In this document: positions 8,992 through 17,587 of the stretch, in pieces
How the letters are laid out: each line of letters opens with the position of its first letter
How positions within the stretch are numbered: position 1 is the first letter of the stretch
Assembly: GCF_049800915.1 (NCBI RefSeq)
Contig: NZ_JBNAFY010000009.1
Location: forward strand, 62,001 to 126,000
Origin: Amaricoccus macauensis_A
GTDB taxonomy: Bacteria > Pseudomonadota > Alphaproteobacteria > Rhodobacterales > Rhodobacteraceae
Length of the DNA: 64,000 nucleotides
Direction of reading: 5' to 3'
Translations under genes and position numbers: made by a program
The notes under the pieces: generated by a model
What the model was told of the DNA's origin: nothing
The model's database searches: none
The model's input: only the letters and a program-made list of their open reading frames with translations

Positions 8992-9246
8992 ATGCCGATA
9001 GCCATGAAAACCGTCAATATCCATCAGGCCAAGACCCACCTCTCCCGGCTCATCGAGGAAGCCCTGGGCGGTGAAGCCTTCGTGATCGCCAAGGCGGGCA
9101 AACCGCTGGTGAAGGTGGTGGCGCTTGAACCCGAGAGCGGCAAGCGCTCGCGGCTGGGGTTTCTCGAAGGCCGGGTTGCCGTGCCGGATGATTTCGACAC
9201 GATGGGGGCCGTTGAAATCGAGGCGATGTTCTCGGGCAAGCCTTGA
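8992..9246 (+). CDS. Phd/YefM-family antitoxin
   Basis: An 84-aa antitoxin of the Phd/YefM fold. The start motif MKTVNIHQAKTHLSRLIEEAL, with the following EAFVIAKAGKPLVKVVAL, is diagnostic of the DNA-binding N-terminal domain. The C-terminal tail (FDTMGAVEIEAMFSGKP) is the usual acidic/hydrophobic toxin-neutralising arm. The ATG at 9004, four codons in, is an equally good start. It overlaps the PIN toxin gene by 4 nt, so the two are translationally coupled. Autoregulation through the repeat just upstream is likely. Confidence 0.9.
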   Translation: MPIAMKTVNIHQAKTHLSRLIEEALGGEAFVIAKAGKPLVKVVALEPESGKRSRLGFLEGRVAVPDDFDTMGAVEIEAMFSGKP

Positions 9247-9629
9247 AACTGCTCTACGACACGCATCTGCTCCTCTGGGCCGCGGGGTTTCCGGGCCGTT
9301 TGCCGGCCCGCGCGCGCGAGACGCTTGAAGACCCGGAAGTGCAGCCGGTGTTCAGCGCCGCGAGCATCTGGGAAATCGCGATCAAACAGGCGCTCGGGCG
9401 CGCGGATTTCCGGGCCGAGCCGCAGGAACTGCGGCGTGGATTGCTCGAGAACGACTATGAGGAACTGGCGATCGACGGGCGCCATGCAGCGGCGGTCGGG
9501 GGCTTGCCTTCGATCCACGGCGACCCGTTCGACCGGATGCTGATTGCCCAGGCGCAGGTGGAGGGCATGCGGCTTCTCACCTCCGACCGTATCCTGGGGG
9601 AGTATCCCGGACCGGTGGAGGTGGTTTGA
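9243..9629 (+). CDS. PIN-domain toxin, VapC-like ribonuclease
   Basis: A 128-aa PIN-domain protein, normal length for VapC toxins that cleave tRNA or rRNA. It begins LLYDTHLLLWAA, supplying the first catalytic aspartate. SAASIWEIAIK supplies the conserved glutamate region, and GDPFDRMLIAQAQ and LLTSDRIL supply the later acidic residues, so all elements of the Mg-binding site seem present. The start is a TTG that overlaps the antitoxin stop (TTGA). The pair sits at the boundary between core genes and an IS-disturbed segment. Confidence 0.88.
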   Translation: MKLLYDTHLLLWAAGFPGRLPARARETLEDPEVQPVFSAASIWEIAIKQALGRADFRAEPQELRRGLLENDYEELAIDGRHAAAVGGLPSIHGDPFDRMLIAQAQVEGMRLLTSDRILGEYPGPVEVV

Positions 9630-10331
9630 AGTTGTCTCGACACGTCAGTTGCCGAATGAGGCCGTGCTGTATGGTCTCGCGCAATGGGCGAAACAGTTGT
9701 CTTTCTCGGAGGAACATAGGGCCTGCACCGCCCGTCATGCCGGAGACACGCCGCCATGAGATCGCACACCTTTGGTGCGACGAGGCGGACGGTCGCAGGC
9801 CCGGCGGTGCTTGCGCACCTTGCTCCGGGCCAGGGCGTCAGATTTCGTGCGGTGAAATGAGACCGGTTTGCGCGCAAGACGGCCTCAAATAGCCTTCCAA
9901 CCGCAATTATGGCGAAAACAAAATGTGCCGCCTCCGTTCGGAAGCGGCACTGAGAACGATGTGTGATCCCTGAGACCAATGTGCTTCGGAGTGTCCCGAA
10001 CATCCCGTTCGAGGTCCAATTCACAATGGTACCGCATTTCACGAGACCACACCTTACTCGCCGGGCTGCCAACCATATTCCGGAGCGTCATGTTCCGAGG
10101 CATTTCGCGAACCTAGATATTGCCCTCGAGGAAACTTTTCGATGCTTTCTCATGCCCTTCAAATGCGGCGGGATGGCTGGCAATAGCCCGCCCCTTCAGG
10201 TCGAAGCGCCCAAATCCTGGCGCAACTGCAGAAGACAGATCAGCCGTGCGGTCGGTCTTGGCGCGCTCCAATATGGACAGGCGGAATTTCGCTCGTTAGG
10301 TTTGACGCATAAATTTAGCCGGGGTGAGGCG
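9630..10331. other. Intergenic stretch, no supported gene
   Basis: About 700 bp between the VapC gene and an RTX-like gene start. Short open frames on both strands have no recognisable family features and rely on Arg/Pro/Cys-rich composition typical of non-coding GC-rich frames. The only structured element seen is a minus-strand hairpin at 9925-9950. Confidence 0.5.
9925..9950 (-). terminator. Hairpin with minus-strand U-rich tail
   Basis: GTGCCGC and GCGGCAC arms, extended inward by TCCG/CGGA, form a strong hairpin. On the minus strand it is followed by ATTTTGTTTTC, so it resembles a rho-independent terminator for a leftward transcript. No intact minus-strand gene ends here, which suggests a lost gene or antisense transcription. 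Confidence 0.45.
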
Positions 10332-10431
10332 ATGTATATTGAGGGGTCAATCGGCCCCGATGTTCTCGATGGAACATCGGATGCTGACCAGATTCACGGA
10401 CTGGAAGGCGGAGATCTTATTCTCTCAGGCG
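10332..10431 (+). pseudogene. N-terminal fragment of an RTX-like calcium-binding protein, cut by the IS3 copy
   Basis: An ATG at 10332, preceded by GGGGTGAGGCG, opens a frame reading MYIEGSIGPDVLDGTSDADQ and then GLEGGD. This resembles the first GxxGxD-type nonapeptide repeats of RTX/hemolysin-type secreted proteins. After 33 codons the sequence enters the IS3-family element at 10432 and the frame ends within it. The remaining gene is not found to the right of the element, so this is a stub. Confidence is limited by its length. Confidence 0.55.
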
Positions 10432-11633
10432 TGTCCGTCGTCAGATGATCTGGAACACGAGCGGCTAATGTATAGCGGAGGCTCTGGCTCGTTGATGGTT
10501 CAGTCTATGCCGCGGTCTGACGGTGCAGCAAGCGGCGCTTCTTGATCGTCTGCGCTTTGATCTCCTTTCTTCGTTTGAGGATGGCTTCTGCCCTGCCGAG
10601 GTAGACATCGGCAGGCGTCAGGTTGCCCAAGCTCTCGTGGTAGCGGTGGTTGTTGTAGTGGTCGACGAAGCCGGCGATGGCCTCCTCGAGCGCACCGGGC
10701 AGGTAGTAGTTCTCGAGCAGGATGCGGTTCTTCAGTGTCTGGTGCCACCGCTCGATCTTGCCTTGGGTCTGGGGATGGTTCGGGGCGCCGCGGACGTGGT
10801 CCATGCCTTGCTTCTCGAGCCATTCGGCGAGATCACCGGAGATGTAGGACGATCCGTTGTCGCTGAGCAGGCGCGGACGATGGGCTACCATTGCGCTGTC
10901 GCATCCTGAGGCGGCCAAGGCATCCTCCAGGGTCGATGTGACATCCCCGGCGCGCATCGTTGTGCAGATGCGCCAGGCGACAATGTAACGGCTGTAGTCA
11001 TCAAGGATGGTCGAGAGGTAGAACCAGCCCCAGCCGATGACCTTCAGATAGGTAAAGTCGGTCTGCCAGAGCTGGTTCGGCCGGGTCGTCTTCTCATGGA
11101 ACTCATCCGCCGCCTTGATCACCGCGAAGGCCGGGCTCGTGACGAGGTCGTGGGCCTTCAGGAGCCTGTAGACGCTGGCCTCTGAGACGAAGTAGTGCTT
11201 CGTATCAGTAAACCGGACGGCCAGCTCGCGCGGCGACAGCTCGGGCGCGTCGAGGGCCAGGTCCACGATCTGACGGCGTACGGCGTCCGGGATGCGGTTC
11301 CAGACCCGACCAGGCCGCGAGGGCTGGTCCTCGAGACCGGCCTCTCCCAGGGAGATGTAGCGGTCATACCATCGGTAGAACGTGGTCCGCGGAATGCCGA
11401 GCATCTCCAGTGTACGCTTCACCGCGAAGTGCGACCGCTCGACGATGCGGATCTTCTCCTCCGCGCTGAACTGCCGCCGGGTCTTCCGACGGATGTCTTT
11501 GACGACCTTCTCCGCCGCCCCATGCGATGTCCCGGATCTCTGTCTCATCTTCACTCTTTGACGGTTCAGATGAGCCAGAAATCCTCCGTTGCTCAATTAC
11601 GCAGATCTGTCCCATGGGTGCTGATGCCGGACA
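10432..11633 (-). mobile_element. IS3-family element, copy 1, internally deleted (1202 bp)
   Basis: The ends TGTCCGTCGTCAG (left) and, as reverse complement of the right end, TGTCCGGCATCAG form imperfect inverted repeats with the IS3-type TG...CA termini. The same ends bound copy 2 at 28642-30151 (1510 bp). Copy 1 is 308 bp shorter: the segment between two CGATGCGGAT repeats (29653 and 29961 in copy 2) is missing. The copies otherwise differ by a small number of substitutions. No target-site duplication is visible (left flank AGGCG, right flank ATTTC). Confidence 0.9.
10505..11548 (-). pseudogene. IS3 transposase, in-frame OrfA-OrfB deletion fusion
   Basis: A single 347-aa frame that joins the first 36 or so residues of OrfA (RRKTRRQFSAEEKIRIV) directly to OrfB (ERSHFAVKRTLEMLG onward). 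The 308-bp deletion removes most of the OrfA helix-turn-helix and leucine-zipper region and the frameshift window, yet leaves one uninterrupted frame. The OrfB catalytic core is present: WQTDFTYLK with the first Asp, LLSDNGSSYIS with the second, and the HPQTQGKIERWHQ glutamate. Without the OrfA DNA-binding part it should not transpose alone. It could act as an inhibitor of copy 2, but that is speculation. Confidence 0.85.
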
Positions 11634-11877
11634 ATTTCTCGGGCTGGACTGGTTCGAGCACGATTTCGGCAATGTCGAGTATGATGCGCCGGAGTTCGAC
11701 AATGCCATGGGCGTGCGGGGGCTCCATAGGGTTTCGGGGCCGGTGAGGTCTTCTGAGCGCCCCACCGTGCTACCGCCGGATCTGTTTGAAAAGTTTGCGG
11801 GTTATACGTTCTGGGACGATGCAAGGGGAACGAAAGCTTGGCGTATCGCGCAAGAGCGGAAAACCTCGAGCGGCTAG
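11634..11877 (+). pseudogene. C-terminal remnant of an unknown protein, possibly a sulfotransferase
   Basis: Immediately right of the IS3 copy, an open frame continues to a TAG at 11877. It reads LGLDWFEHDFGNVEYDAP and later VLPPDLFEKFAGYTFWDD. The spacing of the LPPDLxxxxAxxxFW element near a C-terminus reminds me of some rhodobacterial sulfotransferase-like proteins, but I cannot confirm this. It has no start of its own outside the IS, so it is a 3' gene fragment. It is not the continuation of the RTX stub, since it has no glycine/aspartate repeats. Confidence 0.4.
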
Positions 11878-12512
11878 CTGAGGATCCTGAAATTACTGGC
11901 ACCGCCGCGCGAGATCATAGCTCCGCGTATCAGGTGCCTGCTCAACATGAGTTGATCAATGTATACCCAACCGGACTTCGGTCGCGATTTACGATAGTTT
12001 AGTTGCTGCCGTCTGATTGGGACTGTCTTCCCGAGGCACCGTTGTGCCCATGAACGGCGTTGTTCATGTCGTAAATGGCGGGATCGTATGAGCCCCAGCA
12101 GATTGAGGTCAATCTTTCGCCAGAAACCACTGAGGCGATCCGACGCTGGCGGGGGTCTATGGAGTCAGGAACCGATCATCAGCATCGGTAGGGTTCACTG
12201 GGCTCAACGATGCTTATCAATGCAACTTTCTATAGTTCATTAATTTTGCACAATAATCAGCACATCGGACTGAGAAAAAGGCGATCTGCTCAATTACAAT
12301 GCCGTTCGGCGGCATATTTCGCCAAAAATAAGCAATGGTGCCACCAGCCATCACAAGAAGCTTACTGCTGTTCACTGGGTATTATACCAGCAAGCCATAA
12401 AGCATCAGTCTGAATTATACCTCTTAGATAGCCGGCACTGCAGCCCTGCCATCATGGTTCTTGCCCGCATAATTTGAGTGCAAATGATCGAATTGCTTGT
12501 CCTGTTACTGAG
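11878..12512. other. AT-rich upstream region of the symporter operon
   Basis: About 635 bp without a supportable gene. The stretch 12200-12500 is visibly more AT-rich than its surroundings, as expected for a bent regulatory region in front of a sigma-54 promoter. I found no clear inverted repeat that would name the activator site, and no good IHF consensus. Confidence 0.45.
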
Positions 12513-12530
12513 TTGGCACGGAAATTGCTG
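12513..12530 (+). promoter_or_regulatory. Sigma-54 (-24/-12) promoter of the symporter/monooxygenase operon
   Basis: TTGGCACGGAAATTGCTG matches the RpoN consensus TGGCACG-N4-TTGCW at every position. GG (12515-12516) and GC (12527-12528) have exactly 10 bp between them. The predicted start is about 12540, giving a leader of about 68 nt before the ATG at 12608. Such promoters need an enhancer-binding ATPase; none is encoded in this window. Confidence 0.8.
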
Positions 12531-12607
12531 TGTATAATTTTACTCATATTAAATTTCTCGCGCCTGCTGCTGCTCCGGCCATACGCGCATCACCAGAAAG
12601 GGCTTCC

Positions 12608-14092
12608 ATGGATAAATCGACGCTCATCCTCTCAGGAGGACTGACTCGAGAATTGGGTTTCTTGCTCATGATCGGCGTGGGGATCGTCTTCCTCGGCATC
12701 GCATACATGATTAAACGCAAACTCGTACGAAACACCCATGATTTCATCATCTCGAACCGCAAGATCGGTCTGGGCTTTGGAGTTGGGTCCGTCGTTTCCG
12801 TCTGGACCTGGGCGATGGCCGTGATGATGAGCACTGCAATGACATACCAATGGGGACTTTCTGGTCTCTTTTGGTTCGTTGTTCCAAACGGACTTGCTGT
12901 CATGGCCATGGTGCCGTTGGCCAAGATGCTCAAGAAGCGAATGCCGGCGGGCTATACTATAAGCCAGTTCATCTACAACCGGTTCTCGTATTCGAAGGTC
13001 GCTGCCGGTGTTGTCACCGTGACAATGATCTTCGGTATCCTACTCGAAATCCTGATCAATCTGAAGGGTACGTCGGTGGTAATGTCCATCGTCTTCCCTA
13101 TCGATTGGCGGATCGCAACCCTGCTGACCGTGGTCGTCGTGCTGGGATACTCCTATTTCGGCGGGTTGTGGACCAGCGTCATGACCGGAACAATCAATAC
13201 GTGGATGATCACCGTTCCGGCCGCAATCGTAGTCGTCGCGGCATTCGGCATGATCGACGGTGGAGCAGGGACGGTTCTCGATGCGGTGCGGGCCGACGAT
13301 ACTACCAATCTCTCAATTTTCGAAGCTGATGCGGCAGCCGGTTTCGGTATCACGCTTGCCTTCGGACTGCTTGCCGCGACCGTTGCCGATCAGACTTTCT
13401 GGCAGAAGGTCTGGGCGATACGCCCGAGCCAGGTGGGCCGCACCTTCCTTTGGTCCGGACTGCTTTTCTACCCGATTCCGATCTGCCTCGGAATGCTTGG
13501 CCTCATAGGTATCGGCTATGGTCTCGTGCCCGACGACTTCGGCGGCGACATCATCGCGGTCGGGCCATACATCATCTCGCATATTGGCCTGCCAATGGTG
13601 CTGATTATCGCCTATGTCCTGGCAATTCTTGCCGCATGCTACTCCACAGTGGACGGAGCAAGCTCGGCGCTCTCCTCGATCGTCGCTATCGATCTGGTCA
13701 AGCGCTTCCGCCCCAAGACGTCTGAAGCCGCTCTCTTCTACATCACCAAGCTTTCGATGCTGATAGGCGGCATAGTGGCAGCGATGATCGTCCTCTCCGG
13801 CGTCGACTTCACGTCGCTTGTACTGACAACCTATGCTCTCAAGACCGCAATTCTCCTACCTCTGGTTCTCGCGATCATCTGGCAGCGCACCAACACGATC
13901 GGCTTCGTCGGTGGGGTTGTGCTTGCAATTCTTATCGGCATGCCGATCCGGTCGTTCTATGGCGAATTGATCGGAACCCTTTCGATCCTCTCGATCAGCG
14001 GTGGTGTGGTGGTACTCGCCGGTCTGCTCGGCGGAGCGAAGTTCGAAATGGAAGACCTCGAACTCAGCCAGGCTGCACGCCTCGAGAGCTGA
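12608..14092 (+). CDS. Sodium:solute symporter (SSS family)
   Basis: A 494-aa polytopic membrane protein with about 13 hydrophobic segments. Typical SSS elements include the amphipathic HDFIISNRKIGLGFG after the first helix, VSVWTWAMAVMMSTA, PAGYTISQFIYNRF, and GASSALSSIVAIDL in the sodium-site region (YSTVDGASSA, about 364-373). ATG 12608 is chosen over the GTG at 12530 because the latter overlaps the sigma-54 -12 element. It is the first gene of the operon, so it probably imports the compound that the downstream monooxygenases attack. The substrate cannot be read from sequence; SSS members move urea, organic acids, amino acids or sugars. Confidence 0.9.
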   Translation: MDKSTLILSGGLTRELGFLLMIGVGIVFLGIAYMIKRKLVRNTHDFIISNRKIGLGFGVGSVVSVWTWAMAVMMSTAMTYQWGLSGLFWFVVPNGLAVMAMVPLAKMLKKRMPAGYTISQFIYNRFSYSKVAAGVVTVTMIFGILLEILINLKGTSVVMSIVFPIDWRIATLLTVVVVLGYSYFGGLWTSVMTGTINTWMITVPAAIVVVAAFGMIDGGAGTVLDAVRADDTTNLSIFEADAAAGFGITLAFGLLAATVADQTFWQKVWAIRPSQVGRTFLWSGLLFYPIPICLGMLGLIGIGYGLVPDDFGGDIIAVGPYIISHIGLPMVLIIAYVLAILAACYSTVDGASSALSSIVAIDLVKRFRPKTSEAALFYITKLSMLIGGIVAAMIVLSGVDFTSLVLTTYALKTAILLPLVLAIIWQRTNTIGFVGGVVLAILIGMPIRSFYGELIGTLSILSISGGVVVLAGLLGGAKFEMEDLELSQAARLES

Positions 14093-14099
14093 CATTCCG

Positions 14100-14124
14100 C
14101 CCGGCGTCGCGCGACCTCGCCGGG
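14100..14124 (+). other. Intercistronic hairpin CCCGGCG...CGCCGGG
   Basis: A 7-bp GC-rich stem with an 11-nt loop lies 8 bp after the symporter stop and before the next gene. It has no U-run. It may lower expression of the downstream genes or protect the symporter message. Confidence 0.4.
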
Positions 14125-14157
14125 TATTCCCCGCTGATCAAAAGGAAATCTGATTCA

Positions 14158-14469
14158 ATGACACCGCTCATGCTCTTCTTCGTCGCCTGCGGCATCGGCG
14201 CAACGCTGCTCTTTGTCGCCGGATATCTCCGCGGCGTACGCGTCGCCCTTCGCTCCTGCAATGATGATCGAATAGAAACCGATACCTCAGGCGACCTGAC
14301 GGCCTACTGGTGGAAGATCGGCATTGGAGTCTTGGCTGCGTCTGCCCTCATCTTCCTGGCCGGGACGTCACCCATCTTCGTCTATGCCGCGCCATTCATG
14401 GCCATCATGACAGCTGCCGCGAACGGGCTTGCCTTCTTCGTGGAGAAGCTGCCGGAGGATTGGGAATGA
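14158..14469 (+). CDS. Small membrane protein of the symporter operon
   Basis: A 103-aa protein with an N-terminal hydrophobic helix (LMLFFVACGIGATLLFVAGY), a charged loop (about 25-50) and a hydrophobic C-terminal half that can form two helices. AAAAGGAAA lies 10 nt before the ATG, and the stop overlaps the next gene by 4 nt. I recognise no named family. Other SSS transporters have small partner subunits (for example DUF485 beside ActP or DUF4212 beside related symporters), so an accessory transporter subunit is a reasonable guess. Confidence 0.75.
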   Translation: MTPLMLFFVACGIGATLLFVAGYLRGVRVALRSCNDDRIETDTSGDLTAYWWKIGIGVLAASALIFLAGTSPIFVYAAPFMAIMTAAANGLAFFVEKLPEDWE

Positions 14470-15647
14470 GCCTTTCGAATACCGCATGCAGCAGCGCCTC
14501 CGGCGCTGCTGCAACGGCCGCTCGCGGTCAGGCCCCAATGACCTTCGGAATCTGGCTTCCGGTGTATGGAGGATGGCTCCGCTCACTCGACATTCCTGCC
14601 GAACCCGATGTGGCCAGTTGCGTGGCCGTTGCCCAACAGGCGGAAGCTCTCGGATTCGATTTCCTCTATGCTTCCGAAAACCTTCTTAATTGCATCCACG
14701 GCCCCAGCACCAATGTCATAGACGCTTGGAGCCTGCTTTCAGCCATTGCAGGTTCGACCAGCCGCATCGGGCTCTGCGGCGCTGTTAAGCCCGGGTTTAG
14801 ATCGCCACTTCTGGTGGCACGCATGATCGACACGATCACCCGCATTGCTCGTCGGCCCGTATCGCTCAACGTGGTTTGCGGCTGGTGGCAGGACGAGTTC
14901 CACCTCGCGGATGTCGACTGGCTGGATCACGGCCGCCGTTATGATCGCGCAGAAGAATTCCTTCGGACCATCAATTGCCTGTTCGATCCGGAGATTGATC
15001 GATCATTTTTCAACAGCTTGCTGGAAGAGGAAGCGTTTCACCAAGGCAGCGGAATCTACGGAAGCCCCGCAGCGAAAGACCGCCCGCATACATTCGGCCT
15101 AAGCAAGAAAAACTGTCCGGCCATCTGGATCGCGGGCCAGTCCTCGCGCGCCGTGAGCATGACCGCTGCCTGGGGAGACTGCCTGTTCATCAATGGCATG
15201 AGTGACAGCGCACTTTCCGGCAAGATCGCTGAGGCCCGTCAGGTTGCAGGACGTTGGGGAAGAGACATCGACATGGCAGTCAACGCCTACGTCATCGCGA
15301 CGGAGGAACCGGATCAGGCGGTTCGGCGTCGCGAAAAGGTGGTTCAGGACCGCAATGACGCAACCATCGCTTATTTCCGGGAGATCATGAGCCAGTCCGG
15401 AGCAAGTACATGGTGCGGCCTGAGTGACGAGGAAATGGTCGACTCCAATGCCGGATTCAACGCGGGCCTCATCGGTAGCTTCGATGAAATACGCCGGAGG
15501 CTCTCGCAACTCAGGGAAATCGGTATCAACCGCGTCGTTTGCCAGTTCGACGACCCAATGCGCGATGCCGGCCCGTTCATGAAACGCGTTGTCGAGCCCT
15601 TCCAAGCCGATTGCGCTGCCGAAGCAGAAGCCGAACCAGCCCGATAA
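14466..15647 (+). CDS. LLM-class FMN-dependent monooxygenase (SsuD/SfnG type)
   Basis: A 393-aa bacterial-luciferase-like TIM barrel. Family marks are TFGIWLPVYGGW at the start, QQAEALGFDFLYASENL, TSRIGLCGAVKPGFRSPLLVA and the SsuD-like RPVSLNVVCGWWQDEF with WLDHGRRYDRAEEFL. In SsuD and SfnG the equivalent region binds reduced FMN and the sulfonate or sulfone. The first about 24 residues are low-complexity, so the Met at residue 25 (MTFGIW) may be the functional start. It is two-component: it needs FMNH2 from the reductase encoded downstream. The substrate is unknown; an organosulfur compound is plausible but unproven. Confidence 0.88.
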   Translation: MSLSNTACSSASGAAATAARGQAPMTFGIWLPVYGGWLRSLDIPAEPDVASCVAVAQQAEALGFDFLYASENLLNCIHGPSTNVIDAWSLLSAIAGSTSRIGLCGAVKPGFRSPLLVARMIDTITRIARRPVSLNVVCGWWQDEFHLADVDWLDHGRRYDRAEEFLRTINCLFDPEIDRSFFNSLLEEEAFHQGSGIYGSPAAKDRPHTFGLSKKNCPAIWIAGQSSRAVSMTAAWGDCLFINGMSDSALSGKIAEARQVAGRWGRDIDMAVNAYVIATEEPDQAVRRREKVVQDRNDATIAYFREIMSQSGASTWCGLSDEEMVDSNAGFNAGLIGSFDEIRRRLSQLREIGINRVVCQFDDPMRDAGPFMKRVVEPFQADCAAEAEAEPAR

Positions 15648-15701
15648 CAGCTCCCATCGTGGCGCTCCGAACCCAGCAATATCATCAGGGAAACAATCCG
15701 A

Positions 15702-17042
15702 ATGACACCTTCAGAGAAGAAAAAGGCCCACCTGCTCGGCTTCATTCAGCATGGGGTCAACAGCCATGCCACCGGAATGTGGCGGAACCCGACGGACAAG
15801 ATCGGCTATCATTTCTCTCGACCGGAATACTGGCAGCACATGGGTCGGACGATGGAGCGCGGCCTATTCGATGCAATGTTCATTGCCGACGAGCTCGCCC
15901 CCTACACAACCTACGAAGGTAGTTCGGACGCCACGGTGAAATACGCTGTGCAATGCCCGACGCATGAACCGTCGACGATCGTTCCAATCATCACCTCCGC
16001 AACAAAGAACCTCGGGGTAGGGGTAACTCTTTCGACCATGTTCACCCACCCTTATGCGATGTGTCGACTGCTCTCGAGTCTCGATCACCTCTCAAATGGG
16101 CGTGTGGCCTGGAATATCGTCAGTTCATACTCCAAGAGCGAATGGGAGGCGTATGGTCACGAGGACATGACCCCTCGGTCTGAGCGATACGACCGAATGG
16201 ATGAGTATATCCGGCTTTGCTGCGAACTATGGGATTCATGGGAGCCCGAAGCAATCGTCGCTGACAAGGCCACTGGGGTCTACGCCGATCCGTCCAAGGT
16301 GAAAGTCATCGACCACGATGGGAAATACTTCAAGTGCCGCGGACGGCATTTCTGCTCGCCCTCACCTCAGCAGCGTCCGGTATTCTGGCAGGCGGGATCT
16401 TCCGGCCGGGGTCGCGACTTCGCGGCCGAATTCGCAGAAGCGATCTTTGCCGTGCATCCCGGGGTGGAGCGGATGCGCGAATACGCCGACGATCTGAACG
16501 ACCGTATCATCAACAAGTTCAATCGCCCTGCCGGCAGCGTGAAGCTGATCTACGGCGTGCAAACCGTTGTGGCTCAGACACGCCAAGAAGCTCAGGAAAA
16601 ATATGAACGTATCCGGTCTTGCATTCCGCTCGAAGGCGCACTGGCCTGGATATCGGGTCACTTCGGTCTCGATTTTTCGAAGATGGATCTCGACGAAAAC
16701 ATCAAGAACCTCGAAGTTCCGGGTATCCAGGGACTTTTCGAATCCATCATCTACGCTAAGGATCCGAAGGGCGAGCAGCCTGTTACGGTTCGAGAAGCCG
16801 CGCTCATCTACGCACAGGGCATGGGAATGCCCGTCCTCTGCGGAACTGCTTCCGACATAGCCGACCAGCTTGAGGTGTTTATGGACGAGGGAGGCGCAGA
16901 CGGCTTCATGCTCGCGGCCACCTATACGCCGGGATGCTTCGAGGAATTTGTCGATATGGTCGTGCCCGAACTTCAACGTCGCGGCAGATACCGCACGTCA
17001 TATGCTGGCCCAACCCTTCGCGAGAATCTGCTGCAGGAGTAG
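15702..17042 (+). CDS. LLM-class monooxygenase of the NtaA/SnaA/DmoA/DszA family
   Basis: A 446-aa flavin-dependent monooxygenase of the family that includes nitrilotriacetate monooxygenase NtaA, dimethyl sulfide monooxygenase DmoA and dibenzothiophene sulfone monooxygenase DszA. Visible signatures: HSNGRVAWNIVSS-type stretch (LSNGRVAWNIVSSYSKSEWE), SERYDRMDEYIRLCCELWDSW, GKYFKCRGRHFCSPSPQQRP and VFWQAGSSGRGRDFAAEFAEAIF. It has full family length and lies 54 bp after the first LLM gene. Two different LLM oxygenases in one operon suggest successive oxidative cleavages of one compound. These enzymes typically break C-N or C-S bonds. Confidence 0.92.
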   Translation: MTPSEKKKAHLLGFIQHGVNSHATGMWRNPTDKIGYHFSRPEYWQHMGRTMERGLFDAMFIADELAPYTTYEGSSDATVKYAVQCPTHEPSTIVPIITSATKNLGVGVTLSTMFTHPYAMCRLLSSLDHLSNGRVAWNIVSSYSKSEWEAYGHEDMTPRSERYDRMDEYIRLCCELWDSWEPEAIVADKATGVYADPSKVKVIDHDGKYFKCRGRHFCSPSPQQRPVFWQAGSSGRGRDFAAEFAEAIFAVHPGVERMREYADDLNDRIINKFNRPAGSVKLIYGVQTVVAQTRQEAQEKYERIRSCIPLEGALAWISGHFGLDFSKMDLDENIKNLEVPGIQGLFESIIYAKDPKGEQPVTVREAALIYAQGMGMPVLCGTASDIADQLEVFMDEGGADGFMLAATYTPGCFEEFVDMVVPELQRRGRYRTSYAGPTLRENLLQE

Positions 17043-17047
17043 GCACC

Positions 17048-17587
17048 ATGACCATACGAACTTCTTGCGAACTTGCGAGCACCGCGCGCGCCAAGAACGC
17101 GGCCCTTACCGAGGAGACTTACCGGGCCGGCATGGCCCGGCTTGCCGGTGCTGTGAACATCGTCACAACCGATGGACCTGCCGGAAAAGCCGGCTTCACC
17201 GCCACAGCCGTTTGCAGTGTCTGTGCCGAACCACCAACCCTGCTGGTCTGCGTGAACGCGAACAGTACCGCAGGCCCCGTGTTCTCCGCGAACAACACCA
17301 TCGCAGTCAACACCCTGACACCGATGCAAGAAAGGCTTGCGCGGATATTCGGTGGCCAACTCCCGATGTCGCAACGGTTCGAGGACGGAGAGTGGTGTGC
17401 CGGCGAGAGCGGTGCTCCTCTATTGAAGGATAGTTTGGTGTCGTTTGATTGTGAGGTTACGAGATCCGTTGGAATGGGCACCCACGCTGTCCTGTTTGCG
17501 CGTGTCCGAAGTGTGATCATCGGCAGAGACTCGAAGGCCAGCGTCTACTACGCGCGCCGGTTCCACGAAATTGGGGAGCCGGCATGA
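17048..17587 (+). CDS. NAD(P)H:flavin oxidoreductase (RutF/HpaC-type)
   Basis: A 179-aa flavin reductase-like protein. The order ETYRAGMARLAGAVNIVTTDG, FTATAVCSVCAEPPTLLVCV, AVNTLTPMQERLARIFGG and a C-terminal VSFDCEVTRSVGMGTHAVLFARV is the standard split-barrel FMN-binding fold. It supplies FMNH2 to two-component monooxygenases. It starts 5 bp after the NtaA-type gene and overlaps the next gene by 4 nt, so it very probably serves the two LLM enzymes. Confidence 0.92.
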   Translation: MTIRTSCELASTARAKNAALTEETYRAGMARLAGAVNIVTTDGPAGKAGFTATAVCSVCAEPPTLLVCVNANSTAGPVFSANNTIAVNTLTPMQERLARIFGGQLPMSQRFEDGEWCAGESGAPLLKDSLVSFDCEVTRSVGMGTHAVLFARVRSVIIGRDSKASVYYARRFHEIGEPA

